Counted from the stretch's first letter, positions 34,443-43,613 are shown. The stretch is DNA of 64,000 nt from Nisaea sp. (GCF_017640745.1 NZ_JAEPQA010000007.1:62001-126000), one strand, 5' to 3'. The notes: generated by a model from the sequence alone, not told the origin. A program made the numbers and translations.

Positions 34443-36518
34443 ATGCTGGACACGTTGCCGGAACGAGAACGCCTTGAAATCGCCCGCCTTTGGCAGCGTG
34501 CGGAACAGCGTCGTGCGGCTGGAGAGCTGGGCGGGTCGGAGTCGGATCTCAAACGTCTTTGCTGCTTCCTGCCGTCGGTTCCCGACATTCTCGTGCGTCA
34601 TGCCGGTGTTCTTGCCGCACTGGCACGCAATCACTGTGCGGCACGCGCCTACGGCCGTGCCGCAGCCCTTCTGCCGGAACAGGATGAACTCGCTCGCGGT
34701 GCCGCCGAATATCACTGGCTCGCCGGAGATCGGGATGGCGCCCTCCGGATGCTCGACCGTTGCCTCAGGCACGCGCCGATGAATGCGGCGGCCTGGCTGA
34801 CGCGCACCCATTTCTGCCGGGACGCGGGCGATCGGGCGGGGGCGGGCCGGGCGCTCCGACGGGCCCTGTTGCTGGTGCCGGAAAACTGGCAGCTCGCCTG
34901 CCAGACCGGGATCGATCTCGCGGATGCCGGGGAGAGTGCGGGTGCCATACGCTGGCAGCGGCGCGCGATGCGCCTCGCTCCGGGGGAACAGCTCCCGCGC
35001 GCCGCACTCTCGGACGCCGTCCGGGGCGGCGTTCCCGACCGGCAGGACAGTCCGCTCCGCCGTGACCTGCTGGGCCTCGTCGAGACATTGACGATCCGGC
35101 CGAGGGGGCTGGTCCGCGCCCTTTCGACCCTGATCCTGCGTGAGCCGACCTGCCTGCGGGCAGAGATGCTGCTTGCGGCGGGCGCGGACGGAGCGCTCAA
35201 GGAAATCTGTGATCTGATCCGGGAAACCGGCCTGCCGCGACTGATGGGCCTTGAGATCCTGCCGGACCAACGCCTCGAAGCTTTTCTGACGGCGTTTCGC
35301 CGGCGTCTGCTCGAAGCATGGGCCGATGGCGGGTTTCCGGACGGTGCGGAGGACATGGTTCAGGCTCTCGCCGCGCATTGCCTGCTGCACGAATACAGTC
35401 TCGCGGAGAGCCCTGCTGAAAAGCAGGTGCGTGCAGGTCTTCGCGTGGCGGCCGTCTCGGGCGATGCTCCCGAGCTGCTGATGCTGCTCGCCTGCTACGA
35501 ACCGGTCGCCGAGCTCTGGACCGGGCGTCCCGCGCTGCCAGAGGGCTGCGCAGCGTTCCGGGACAGACATATCGACTTCCCGCGCCGGGTCCGGGCGGCA
35601 GCCGAGAGCATGGATCGCCTGACGGATCTTTCGCCCGGCGTCTCAGAAGCGGTCGGACGGCAGTATGAGGAAGATCCCTATCCGCGCTGGACCCGCCCGC
35701 CGGCACAAGGCTCGGTGACCTTGCGCGCGCGCCTGCGGGCGCTGGCCCCGAGCCGGGCGGAGGCCTTTGTGGCGGCTCTGGAGACTCCGGACGTGCTGAT
35801 CGCAGGTTGCGGGACCGGTCAGGAGGCCTGCGCCCTTGCCGCCGGCTACCCGGATGCCGCTATCACCGCGGTCGATCTCAGCCGGGCGAGCCTCGGTTAC
35901 GCGCGCTGCAAGGCGGAGGAATTCGGGCTCCGGAACATCCGTTTCGGACAGGCCGACATCCTTAAACTCGCGGAACTGGGAACGGATTTCGATTTCATCG
36001 AGTCGGTGGGCGTGTTGCACCATATGGAGCATCCCGAGGAGGGGCTCGGGGTTCTGGCGTCTCTGCTCCGTCCGGGTGGGGTGATGCATCTCGGTTTTTA
36101 CAGCCGGCGAGGCCGGGTCGCCGTCAATGCCGCGCGCGAGATGATTGCGGAATGGGGGCTGGAGCCGACGCCAGAGGGCATTCGCGACGCCCGCCAGCGC
36201 CTCTTCGCGCTTCGGGAGAGCCGGCCGGATCTCGGCGGTCTTTTCGTCTCGCCGGATTTCTATTCGCGTCCCGCCTGCCGCGACCTGATCTTTCACGTGC
36301 AGGAGCATCAGTACGACGTTCCGGGCCTGCACGCGCTGGTGGAGGGGGCCGGTCTCGAGCTGCTCGGCTTCGAGCTGCAGGCGGACCGGAGGGCGAGTTA
36401 CCGGACGCAGTTTCCTGAAGATGTGGAGGTACGGGACTGGGACAAGGTCGACGCCTTTGAACGTGGCATGCCCTGGGCTTTTTCCGAGATGTACCGTTTC
36501 TGGCTGATCAAGCCCTAG
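34443..36518 (+). CDS. TPR protein with C-terminal SAM-dependent methyltransferase domain
   Basis: The 691-residue protein begins with helical TPR-like repeats (through about residue 190), has a middle helical region, and ends in a class I methyltransferase domain. YEEDPYPRW near residue 408 is a linker seen before such domains. Motif I is VLIAGCGTGQEACALA near 452, motif II ITAVDLSRASLGYA near 475, and motif IV ESVGVLHHMEHPEEGL near 520. The target is unknown; similar TPR-methyltransferases are found in several alphaproteobacteria. It starts at ATG 34443, 46 bases after dnaE2, and overlaps the convergent TetR gene by 11 bases. Confidence 0.8.
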   Translation: MLDTLPERERLEIARLWQRAEQRRAAGELGGSESDLKRLCCFLPSVPDILVRHAGVLAALARNHCAARAYGRAAALLPEQDELARGAAEYHWLAGDRDGALRMLDRCLRHAPMNAAAWLTRTHFCRDAGDRAGAGRALRRALLLVPENWQLACQTGIDLADAGESAGAIRWQRRAMRLAPGEQLPRAALSDAVRGGVPDRQDSPLRRDLLGLVETLTIRPRGLVRALSTLILREPTCLRAEMLLAAGADGALKEICDLIRETGLPRLMGLEILPDQRLEAFLTAFRRRLLEAWADGGFPDGAEDMVQALAAHCLLHEYSLAESPAEKQVRAGLRVAAVSGDAPELLMLLACYEPVAELWTGRPALPEGCAAFRDRHIDFPRRVRAAAESMDRLTDLSPGVSEAVGRQYEEDPYPRWTRPPAQGSVTLRARLRALAPSRAEAFVAALETPDVLIAGCGTGQEACALAAGYPDAAITAVDLSRASLGYARCKAEEFGLRNIRFGQADILKLAELGTDFDFIESVGVLHHMEHPEEGLGVLASLLRPGGVMHLGFYSRRGRVAVNAAREMIAEWGLEPTPEGIRDARQRLFALRESRPDLGGLFVSPDFYSRPACRDLIFHVQEHQYDVPGLHALVEGAGLELLGFELQADRRASYRTQFPEDVEVRDWDKVDAFERGMPWAFSEMYRFWLIKP

Positions 36519-37107
36519 GGCTGGTCCCGGCCAGGGCATCGAGCAGCCGGTTCATGGCGGTCTCGTAGTCGCTGAGGGATCGGCCATGGGCAATCGCGAG
36601 GGCGCCCCGATCGAAGGCGGCGGAAAGCATGTCCGCCAGGGCTTCCATTTTTCCGTCGGCGGCTTCTCCAAAAAGTGCCGCTAGCCCGTCCAGCAAAGAT
36701 CCGCCGCCGGTTTCCCTATCGATGCACGACATTTCCTCCGGTCCAAGCACGGCGGGGCCGTCGAGCAACAAAAGGCGCGCCCGGCCGGGCGCGGCCATGG
36801 CGTCGAAATAGGCCTTGGAGCCTTCCTTCAGGGCGGCCAGCGGCGACTTTGCCCGGTTTGCGGACCGTTCGATCTCCGCGGAGACCGTCTTCGCCTCCTG
36901 CTCGACGACGGCGCGGAACAGGTCCTCCTTGTCCCGAAAGTGATGATAGAGCGCGCCCCTGGTGACGTTCGCCGCTTTCACGATCTCGGGCGTGCCTGTC
37001 CCGGCATAGCCCTGCTCGACGAAAAGCCCCCGTCCCGCCGCGAGCAGAGCCGCGCGGGTTTCCTCCGTGCGTTCGCGGTTGGAGCGTCGTCCGGATTTAT
37101 CTTGCAT
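36508..37107 (-). CDS. TetR family transcriptional repressor
   Basis: The 199-residue regulator has the TetR helix-turn-helix in its first 60 residues: EETRAALLAAGRGLFVEQGY then VTRGALYHHFRDKEDLFRAVV. The C-terminal ligand domain is helical and not assignable to a ligand. ATG at 37107 gives the expected short arm before the DNA-binding domain. It diverges from the VOC gene, and two dyads fill the space between them, so it probably represses both itself and the VOC gene. Confidence 0.9.
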   Translation of the reverse strand: MQDKSGRRSNRERTEETRAALLAAGRGLFVEQGYAGTGTPEIVKAANVTRGALYHHFRDKEDLFRAVVEQEAKTVSAEIERSANRAKSPLAALKEGSKAYFDAMAAPGRARLLLLDGPAVLGPEEMSCIDRETGGGSLLDGLAALFGEAADGKMEALADMLSAAFDRGALAIAHGRSLSDYETAMNRLLDALAGTSPRA

Positions 37108-37124
37108 ACATACAGCCTGTATGT
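37108..37124. promoter_or_regulatory. Operator dyad 1 for the TetR regulator
   Basis: ACATACA-GCC-TGTATGT is a perfect 17-bp palindrome directly before the TetR start codon, matching the style of TetR/AcrR operators. Confidence 0.65.
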
Positions 37125-37134
37125 TTATTGAATT

Positions 37135-37153
37135 TACATGCACAGTGTATGTA
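37135..37153. promoter_or_regulatory. Operator dyad 2 for the TetR regulator
   Basis: TACATGCACAGTGTATGTA is an imperfect 19-bp palindrome sharing the TACAT/ATGTA ends of dyad 1, 27 bases away centre to centre, and 22 bases before the VOC start codon. Confidence 0.5.
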
Positions 37154-37175
37154 AAAACCGATCGGAGACAAAGCC

Positions 37176-37601
37176 ATGAAATGCACGCAGTTCTATCCGG
37201 TGATCCTGACCGGCGACGTCGCGGAAACCGCGCGATTCTACAGGGATCGTTTTCGCTTCCGAGCCGCGTTTGAGAGTGACTGGTATGTCCATCTTCAGTC
37301 CGCGGAGGACGAAGGCGTGAACCTTGCCATTTTGAAAGGCGATCACGAAACCGTTCCGGAAAGCGGAAGAGGGCGCACGGCCGGACTGATCCTGAATTTC
37401 GAAGTTGAGGACGTGGATGCGGAATATGCCCGGGCGGAGGCTTCGGGGTTGCCGGTTCTCCTGCCGCTCCGTGACGAGCCGTTCGGGCAGCGCCATTTCA
37501 TCACGCAGGATCCGAACGGGGTGCTGATCGACGTCATCACTCCGATCCCGCCAAGCGCGGAGTTTCTCGCCCAGTACGCGCCGGATGCCGTCCCGTCCTA
37601 G
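37176..37601 (+). CDS. VOC (glyoxalase/bleomycin resistance) family protein
   Basis: The 141-residue protein has the paired beta-alpha-beta-beta-beta units of the vicinal oxygen chelate superfamily. [19 protein letters not shown] opens module 1, and [21 protein letters not shown] with [19 protein letters not shown] makes module 2. A histidine and a terminal aspartate/glutamate could bind metal, but not all ligand positions are certain. It may detoxify or sequester a small molecule sensed by the divergent TetR protein. Its stop codon is shared with the convergent TauE gene through a CTAG tetranucleotide. Confidence 0.82.
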   Translation: MKCTQFYPVILTGDVAETARFYRDRFRFRAAFESDWYVHLQSAEDEGVNLAILKGDHETVPESGRGRTAGLILNFEVEDVDAEYARAEASGLPVLLPLRDEPFGQRHFITQDPNGVLIDVITPIPPSAEFLAQYAPDAVPS

Positions 37602-38338
37602 AGCGCCGGGATGAGCAGACCGATCCCGGACGCGCCCAGCATCCAGAGCAGGATCTTCTTGAACTGGGCGTCGTTGATCCGGCGGTAGAGCGCGAAGCCG
37701 ATGCCGGTGCCGACGATCATCGCCGGCGCCGAGGCGCCGAGCAGGGTCAGGATATTCTCCGGCAGACGGTCCTGCGCGATGTAGAGCGTCAGGCTGGCGC
37801 TGTGCATTGCACCGTTGAAAAGCTGGAAGGTGCCGCGCTGGCGGTCCTTCGGCCATTTCATCAGGCTGCACCAGATCGTCGGCAATACGCCGGAGAGACC
37901 GGAAAAGCCGCCCATCACCCCACCGCCGAAGCCGACCAGAGCGTCGATCACCCGGTATCTGCCGGTGATCGCCGGCATGCGCCCGGAAATGATGAAGGCG
38001 GCGCAATAAAGAATGAGCGTCGCGCCGACGAAGATCCGGAACGGCCCGGGATCGGCATAAGGCAGGAGCGCGACGCCACCCGGCACGCCGATCAGGCCGC
38101 CGACCAGGAAGACCCAGACCGAGCGGAAATCGATCGCCCGCCAGATCGCGCCGATGGTGCCGAGCACGATGAGCAGCGAGCAGATGATCACCATCGGCGC
38201 CGCCTCGGCCGGACTCAGCACATGGGCCCAGATCCCGAGCGAGGTGATGCCGAAGGCAAATCCCGCGAGACCGGTCGCCAGCGCACCGGCGAAAGCGCCG
38301 AGGGCGACGATTGCGTAGTAGGCGAGTTCGTGTTCCAC
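37598..38338 (-). CDS. TauE/SafE (TSUP) family sulfite-type anion exporter
   Basis: The 246-residue inner-membrane protein has about eight helices and the TSUP family features: [15 protein letters not shown] near residue 15, a [13 protein letters not shown] hairpin near residue 80 and a [21 protein letters not shown] segment near residue 142. The family moves sulfite, sulfoacetate, taurine-derived or other organic anions. No sulfonate gene lies next to it apart from a cysteate-lyase-like enzyme 20 kb away. It converges on the VOC gene and is 240 bases from the divergent DUF3604 gene. Confidence 0.85.
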   Translation of the reverse strand: MEHELAYYAIVALGAFAGALATGLAGFAFGITSLGIWAHVLSPAEAAPMVIICSLLIVLGTIGAIWRAIDFRSVWVFLVGGLIGVPGGVALLPYADPGPFRIFVGATLILYCAAFIISGRMPAITGRYRVIDALVGFGGGVMGGFSGLSGVLPTIWCSLMKWPKDRQRGTFQLFNGAMHSASLTLYIAQDRLPENILTLLGASAPAMIVGTGIGFALYRRINDAQFKKILLWMLGASGIGLLIPAL

Positions 38339-38578
38339 GGTCAGGGGCGCTCCACGGACATGCCGGAACGGGGACGGGACCGTCCTTGTAGGACGCGACC
38401 GCCGGACCTGCCAGCATTGCGTTGACCGGCTGGTGGAAAGGCGGGACGGATAGGTCGCGGAGCGGCATCAGAACCGTCCGCTAAACGGGTGCTGCCGCTT
38501 GCCTTGGTTCTGCTACGCTGTAGAGCTCCGGTCGACCGGGACCGGTGTCGAGGTGGCCCATCATCAAAGAGGCTTGCG

Positions 38579-40903
38579 ATGAACGAACAGGCAGCGACGG
38601 CAGGGCATGGCAACCGTCCCTGGGAGGATATGAACAGCGGGGTGATCCTGGCGCCGATCGCCGAAAGCGATCTCGGCCGGGCCGAACTTTCGCCGACCGG
38701 AAGTTTCGAGGCGGGCTCCTACGCCTCCTTTACGCTGGTCTACACGGCGGGAACTTTCGGGATCGACGATTCCGGCAGTCTGCGCGTCTGCTTCCGCTTC
38801 GCCTCGGATCAGGGCAATCCGCAGTTCGACGATCCGATGGGCGCGAACTACTGCACGGTCGAGGCCTCGAACGGCGCGGTGCTGCAAGTCCGTTGGGACC
38901 AAAAAGCGAATGTCCGGCCCTGGGACCGCACGCTCTGGATCAAGGTCGTGAAGGGCTACCTGAAGGAAGGCGACACCATCACCATCCGTTTCGGCGTGAC
39001 CGACCATGGTGGGCCGGGGATGCGGCTGCAGACCTTCTGCGAGAAAAGTTTCGAGTTCCGCGTGCTGGTCGACCCGATCGCGACCTTCAACTTCCAGACC
39101 CTTCCGGTGCAGCCGGAAATCGCGATCGTGCCCGGTGCGCCGGAAAGCTATTCCGCCGCGCTGCCGACCCTGCGCCGTCCCGGAGAACGCTTCGAGTTGA
39201 AGCTCAAGGGCAATGACAGGTGGGGCAATCCGTCGGACCGATGCTCCGGCACCTTCCGTCTCGAGGCGGAAGGCGACATCGAGGGACTGCCGGAGACGGT
39301 CGAGATGGTGGAAGGCAGCTTCACCACCACCGTTTCCGGTCTCCGCGTGACGGCGCCCGGTCGGGTTTCCGTTGCGGTCAGGAACCGGGAGGGCCGGGTC
39401 GTCGCCCGGACCAATCCGCTGATCGTCGAGCAGACCGATCTCGTGCATTACTGGGCCGATCTGCACGGGCAGTCGGAGGAGACCATCGGCACCGGCAGCG
39501 CGCGGGACTATTTCGCCTTCGCGCGCGACAAGGCCTGGGTCGACGCCTGCGGGCACCAGGGCAACGATTTCCAGATCACCGACGAATTCTGGGCCGAGCT
39601 GAACCGGATCACCGCAGAGTTCGACGAGCCGGGACGGTTTGTCGCCATGCCGGGCTACGAATGGTCCGGCAATACAGCGCTCGGTGGTGACCGCAATGTC
39701 TTCTTTCCGAACGAAGGACGCACCATTCGCCGGTCCTCCCACGCGCTGATCGAGGACCGCAGCACGGCGCACCACGACTGTACGACGGCGGCCAGGCTGT
39801 TCGAGGCCTTCCATGAGCATGGCGAGCATGACGTGGTCTGCTACGCCCATTGTGGCGGGCGCTATGCCGATATCGCCGTCGCCCATGACGGACGGTTCGA
39901 AAAGTCGGTTGAGGTGCATTCCTCCTGGGGCACGTTCGAATGGCTGCTGGACGATGCCTTCAGGCTCGGCTATCGGGTCGGCGTGGTCTGTAATTCGGAC
40001 GGCCACAAGGGCCGTCCAGGGGCGAGCTATCCCGGTGCCGGCAAATTCGGCGCAATCGGAGGATTGACCTGCTTCAGCACCGCGGAGCTCAGCCGGGAGG
40101 CGCTGCTCGATTGCATGCGCAAGCGCCGGCATTACGGCACGACCGGTGGCGACGGAGGGCGGATGGTGATCCGTCTCAAGGGCTGGTTCGAGGGGGAGGG
40201 CGCGCTCTACCATGACGATCCCAAGATCATGGACAGCGCCCCGAGCCTCACCCACGAGGCCTCCATGGGCGATATCGTCCATCTGCCGAAAGGCGGGATG
40301 GAGCTCTCCGTCGCTGTCGACAGCAACTCTCCGATCATCCGGGTCGATATCTTCAACGGTCTCGAACTGGTCGAGACCGTACGGCCTTATGCGGAGACGG
40401 ATCTCGGATCACGCATCCGACTGCACTGGGAGGGCGCGGAATATCGAGGCCGTTTCCGCGAGGTGATCTGGGACGGCACGGCGGAAATATCAGGCAACGC
40501 CGTGGAAAGCGTAACGCCGGTGAACTTCTTTAACCGGGACAAGACATTCGATCGCGTGAGCGAGACCGCGCTCGCTTGGAAGGCGCTGACCACCGGTAAT
40601 TTCGGGGGAGCGGACATCCGGTTGAGGGAGCGGAAGGCCGGCAGTCTCAGGATCGACACGCCACTTGTGAAGACGGAAGTGCTGGTCTCGGGGATCGGTT
40701 ATGAGGATAGAATCTTCGACGCCTCGGGTGAGCTGCCGCGCTTCCTGAAGCTCACCCGGCTGCCGGATAACAACCCTCATACCTCCTTCTCGTTCACCCG
40801 GAAGATCGACCTGAAGCCCGAGGGCGATAACCCGATCTTCATCCGGGTCGAGCAGGAGGACGGGACCAGGGCCTGGACCAGCCCGATCTATGTCTACCGC
40901 TAG
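38579..40903 (+). CDS. DUF3604 family protein
   Basis: The 774-residue protein matches the DUF3604 family, related to PHP-type metal hydrolases but biochemically uncharacterised. A beta-rich N-terminal third is followed by a metal-site-like region: HYWADLHGQSEET near residue 286, ACGHQGNDFQITD, GYEWSGN near 361, CYAHCGGRYADIA near 422 and CNSDGHKGRPG near 472, all rich in histidine and aspartate. There is no signal peptide, so it is probably cytosolic. AGAGG precedes the ATG at 38579. The last base quartet CTAG is shared with the stop of the convergent gene. Confidence 0.8.
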   Translation: MNEQAATAGHGNRPWEDMNSGVILAPIAESDLGRAELSPTGSFEAGSYASFTLVYTAGTFGIDDSGSLRVCFRFASDQGNPQFDDPMGANYCTVEASNGAVLQVRWDQKANVRPWDRTLWIKVVKGYLKEGDTITIRFGVTDHGGPGMRLQTFCEKSFEFRVLVDPIATFNFQTLPVQPEIAIVPGAPESYSAALPTLRRPGERFELKLKGNDRWGNPSDRCSGTFRLEAEGDIEGLPETVEMVEGSFTTTVSGLRVTAPGRVSVAVRNREGRVVARTNPLIVEQTDLVHYWADLHGQSEETIGTGSARDYFAFARDKAWVDACGHQGNDFQITDEFWAELNRITAEFDEPGRFVAMPGYEWSGNTALGGDRNVFFPNEGRTIRRSSHALIEDRSTAHHDCTTAARLFEAFHEHGEHDVVCYAHCGGRYADIAVAHDGRFEKSVEVHSSWGTFEWLLDDAFRLGYRVGVVCNSDGHKGRPGASYPGAGKFGAIGGLTCFSTAELSREALLDCMRKRRHYGTTGGDGGRMVIRLKGWFEGEGALYHDDPKIMDSAPSLTHEASMGDIVHLPKGGMELSVAVDSNSPIIRVDIFNGLELVETVRPYAETDLGSRIRLHWEGAEYRGRFREVIWDGTAEISGNAVESVTPVNFFNRDKTFDRVSETALAWKALTTGNFGGADIRLRERKAGSLRIDTPLVKTEVLVSGIGYEDRIFDASGELPRFLKLTRLPDNNPHTSFSFTRKIDLKPEGDNPIFIRVEQEDGTRAWTSPIYVYR

Positions 40904-41250
40904 AACTTCTCCTGGCCGCGCTCGCGCTGCGCGTCGGGAAAGTCGCGGTAGAGCGTGAAGCGGACGTTCTGGACTTTCGAGTTCACCGCGTGATGGAAAC
41001 TCTCGACCGGCTCGCTCCGGCTCGAGACATGGGCGAAGGCGGCGTCGAGCTGGGCGAGGTCGCGGGTCTCGAGCCACATGTGGAACTCGGTTCCGTCCGC
41101 GGGTCCGAGCCCGAGTTTGCGCCGGGTGATGCGGGAGTCTTCGATCAGGCCCTGGTCCTTCAGATAGGCGAAGTAGCTTTGGACGGAATCCGCAAATTCG
41201 ATATCCTTCACTTCGGGCTTCAGATCGCAGTAGATGTGGTAGAAATCCAT
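40900..41250 (-). CDS. Small conserved protein, DUF6614-like
   Basis: The 116-residue protein begins MDFYHIYCDLKPEVKDIEFADSVQ-like and contains ITRRKLGLGPADGTEFHMWLETRDLAQLD, which I recall, with limited certainty, from the DUF6614 family. It looks like a ferredoxin-fold dimeric alpha-beta barrel (strand, helix, two strands). Function is unknown. The ATG at 41250 is preferred over the TTG just upstream. It follows the GT8-like gene by four bases, so the two are one transcription unit. Confidence 0.65.
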   Translation of the reverse strand: MDFYHIYCDLKPEVKDIEFADSVQSYFAYLKDQGLIEDSRITRRKLGLGPADGTEFHMWLETRDLAQLDAAFAHVSSRSEPVESFHHAVNSKVQNVRFTLYRDFPDAQRERGQEKF

Positions 41251-41254
41251 CAAA

Positions 41255-42178
41255 CTAGCCTTTGACCTTCAGGTCGTAGCGCTTCGGGTCGTATCGCAGA
41301 TGCGTTTGTAGAATTCGGTTTGAACGCAGAGCTCGCAGGCTATGTACCTTGGATTTTGAATCGCCCGAAAGGTGAACGATGCCAAGCGGCCGATAGGGAG
41401 GATTCGGTTCGACAAACAATCCGTTTTCCGCGTCGTAGAGCGGCTGTCCCCGGTTGACCAGCCAATTGCAGGTAGCCGGCAGGATTTTGCGGGGAAAGTT
41501 TTCTCCGTAGACGACCTTGTTAAGGCCGAATTGTTCGGCATAGAAATCGGTGGCTTTATGCAGCCCCTCGGAAAGGGCGGCTCGCCATTTTGTCCAAAGC
41601 GGTGAATTGCCGAGCAGCGCAAAAACGCCGGAATTGAGCAGCGGAAAATTCCACATCTGACGCGCCGTCTCCTTGCCGAAGAAAGCCTGAATATTCTTGT
41701 TGAACCAACGGTTCATCGCGCCGTGATCGTAGGTGTGAACATAGGATCGATCCATTTCAGGGACTATGCAAAGAGACCCGTCTGCAGCTCCGTCTATCAA
41801 CCATTCCATTGTCGTCCAATCCTGAAGCCAACAATCCGCATCGATCCAGATGTATGTCTTGTATCCAGGGAAGTGGTCGTTGAGGAACGGGCGCGCGGTC
41901 ATCGCCATGTATCCTCGGTTATTTGCAAGGAACTTTTCGTCCGCAGTACGCGGCACACCATCCACGATCAGTGGAAATGAAAAATCCCAAACCGGTTCAA
42001 CTATGTGATCTGCGAATTTGTCGATTTCCGCGCGCTTGTCGGCGGGCAAGCCCAGATCGAGGACACCGATCGCAACTTCGCCGCCACGGGGCTTTGTGCG
42101 GATCGATTGCAGAAGCTGAACCAAGAGAGATGAGAAGCTCTTGTTTGAGGCAGTGCAGATTACGGTTTCGATCGACAT
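41255..42178 (-). CDS. GT8-like glycosyltransferase (copy B)
   Basis: The 307-residue protein is the paralogue of the enzyme at 6816-7712, similar along its whole length. It keeps the putative metal site: WIDAD (D113, D115) and HLSGDSK (H269, G272, K275). VICTASNKSF at the start and LNSGVFALLG in the middle align with copy A. No signal peptide or membrane segment is present. The gene looks richer in A and T than its neighbours, hinting at transfer or relaxed codon use, though I did not compute this. It ends four bases before the small DUF6614-like gene. The acceptor is unknown. Confidence 0.7.
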   Translation of the reverse strand: MSIETVICTASNKSFSSLLVQLLQSIRTKPRGGEVAIGVLDLGLPADKRAEIDKFADHIVEPVWDFSFPLIVDGVPRTADEKFLANNRGYMAMTARPFLNDHFPGYKTYIWIDADCWLQDWTTMEWLIDGAADGSLCIVPEMDRSYVHTYDHGAMNRWFNKNIQAFFGKETARQMWNFPLLNSGVFALLGNSPLWTKWRAALSEGLHKATDFYAEQFGLNKVVYGENFPRKILPATCNWLVNRGQPLYDAENGLFVEPNPPYRPLGIVHLSGDSKSKVHSLRALRSNRILQTHLRYDPKRYDLKVKG

Positions 42179-42275
42179 TTGTGACTTCGCCCCAAATCCG
42201 GTTCGATTGCCGCCAAACGTGGCCCATTCTGAATGACCATTTTACTGCATATTCGGTCATCGGGCCCCCAACGAA

Positions 42276-42301
42276 AACGGGCCGCACGAAGGCGGCCCGT
42301 T
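42276..42301 (-). terminator. Intrinsic terminator after icd
   Basis: AACGGGCCGC and GCGGCCCGTT form a perfect ten-base stem with a six-base loop, followed on the minus strand by TTCGTT. It lies 25 bases after the icd stop. Confidence 0.8.
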
Positions 42302-42325
42302 CGAAGATCACATGTGGGTGTGCTC

Positions 42326-43540
42326 TCAGCTCATCGCCTTCTGCAGGTTCTCGTCCAGCTTGGACAGGAACTGCTGGGTGGTGAGCCAGGGCTGGTCCGG
42401 GCTGATCAGCAGCGCCAGGTCCTTCGTCATGTCGCCGGCCTCGACAGTGTCGACGCAGACCTTTTCCAGGGTCTCGGCGAACTTCAGCACTTCCGGCGTC
42501 TCGTCGAACTTGGCCCGGTAGGCGAGGCCGCGGGTCCAGGCGAAGATCGAGGCGATCGGGTTGGTCGAGGTTTCCTTGCCCTGCTGGTGCTGGCGGTAGT
42601 GACGGGTCACGGTGCCGTGGGCGGCTTCCGCTTCGACCGTCTTCCCGTCCGGCGTCATCAGCACGGAGGTCATCAGGCCGAGCGAACCGAAGCCCTGGGC
42701 CACGGTGTCGGACTGCACATCGCCGTCGTAGTTCTTGCAGGCCCAGACGAAACCGCCGGACCACTTCATCGCGGCCGCGACCATGTCGTCGATCAGGCGG
42801 TGCTCGTAGATGATGCCCTTGGCTTTGAACTTCGCCTCGAACTCTTCCTCGAAGACTTCCTGGAACAAGTCCTTGAAGCGGCCGTCATAGGCCTTGAGGA
42901 TGGTGTTCTTGGTCGAGAGATAGACCGGCCAGCCGAGATCGAGGCCGTAGTTCATGCAGGCCCGGGCGAAACCGCGGATGGAATCGTCGAGGTTGTACAT
43001 CGACATGGCGACGCCGCCGCCCGGGAAGTCGAACACCTCGTGGGTGATCGCCGGGCTGCCGTCGGCCGGCTGGAAGGTCATGGTCAGCTTGCCCGGACCC
43101 TTCACCACCATGTCGGTGGCGCGGTACTGGTCGCCGAAGGCGTGACGGCCGATGACGATCGGCTGGGTCCAGCCCGGCACCAGGCGCGGGACGTTGTTGC
43201 AGATGATCGGCTGACGGAACACGGTGCCGCCGAGGATGTTGCGGATCGTGCCGTTCGGCGAGCGCCACATCTTCTTAAGACCGAATTCCTCGACCCGGGC
43301 CTCGTCCGGCGTGATGGTCGCGCACTTGACGCCGACGCCGTATTTCTTGATCGCATTCGCGGAGTCGATGGTGATCTGGTCATCCGTCTCGTCGCGCTTT
43401 TCCATGCCGAGGTCGTAATACTTGAGATCGACATCGAGGTACGGGAGGATGAGCTTTTCCTTGATCATCTTCCAGATGATCCGCGTCATCTCATCGCCGT
43501 CGAGCTCGACGATAGGATTCTTGACCTTGATCTTGGCCAT
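42326..43540 (-). CDS. icd: NADP-dependent isocitrate dehydrogenase
   Basis: The 404-residue enzyme converts isocitrate to 2-oxoglutarate in the TCA cycle. It is of the eukaryotic-like, dimeric NADP type: [13 protein letters not shown] near residue 11, [21 protein letters not shown] with the isocitrate-binding serine and arginines near 90-110, and [16 protein letters not shown] with metal aspartates near 260. [17 protein letters not shown] near 305 is the NADP-binding region. AAGGAG precedes the ATG, and a promoter and terminator are both visible. Confidence 0.97.
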   Translation of the reverse strand: MAKIKVKNPIVELDGDEMTRIIWKMIKEKLILPYLDVDLKYYDLGMEKRDETDDQITIDSANAIKKYGVGVKCATITPDEARVEEFGLKKMWRSPNGTIRNILGGTVFRQPIICNNVPRLVPGWTQPIVIGRHAFGDQYRATDMVVKGPGKLTMTFQPADGSPAITHEVFDFPGGGVAMSMYNLDDSIRGFARACMNYGLDLGWPVYLSTKNTILKAYDGRFKDLFQEVFEEEFEAKFKAKGIIYEHRLIDDMVAAAMKWSGGFVWACKNYDGDVQSDTVAQGFGSLGLMTSVLMTPDGKTVEAEAAHGTVTRHYRQHQQGKETSTNPIASIFAWTRGLAYRAKFDETPEVLKFAETLEKVCVDTVEAGDMTKDLALLISPDQPWLTTQQFLSKLDENLQKAMS

Positions 43541-43585
43541 CTTCCTGGCTCCTTTGTGGATGGAATCTTGTGAGCAGCGGGCGGC

Positions 43586-43613
43586 AAAATATCAGGTGGG
43601 CGCGGCAATGCAA
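43586..43613 (-). promoter_or_regulatory. Candidate icd promoter
   Basis: TTGCAT (43608-43613) and TATTTT (43586-43591) on the minus strand are separated by 16 bases, about 45 bases upstream of icd. Confidence 0.5.

Noticed and set aside
30561-35570. A 1669-codon open frame on the minus strand opposite imuB, dnaE2 and the TPR-methyltransferase
   Set aside because: It lies antisense to well-recognised genes, has arginine/glutamine/proline-rich low-complexity sequence typical of antisense frames in GC-rich DNA, and matches no family.
41255-42240. Copy B glycosyltransferase region as a mobile island
   Set aside because: Base composition looks somewhat AT-richer by eye, but there are no flanking repeats, tRNA, integrase or transposase remains.
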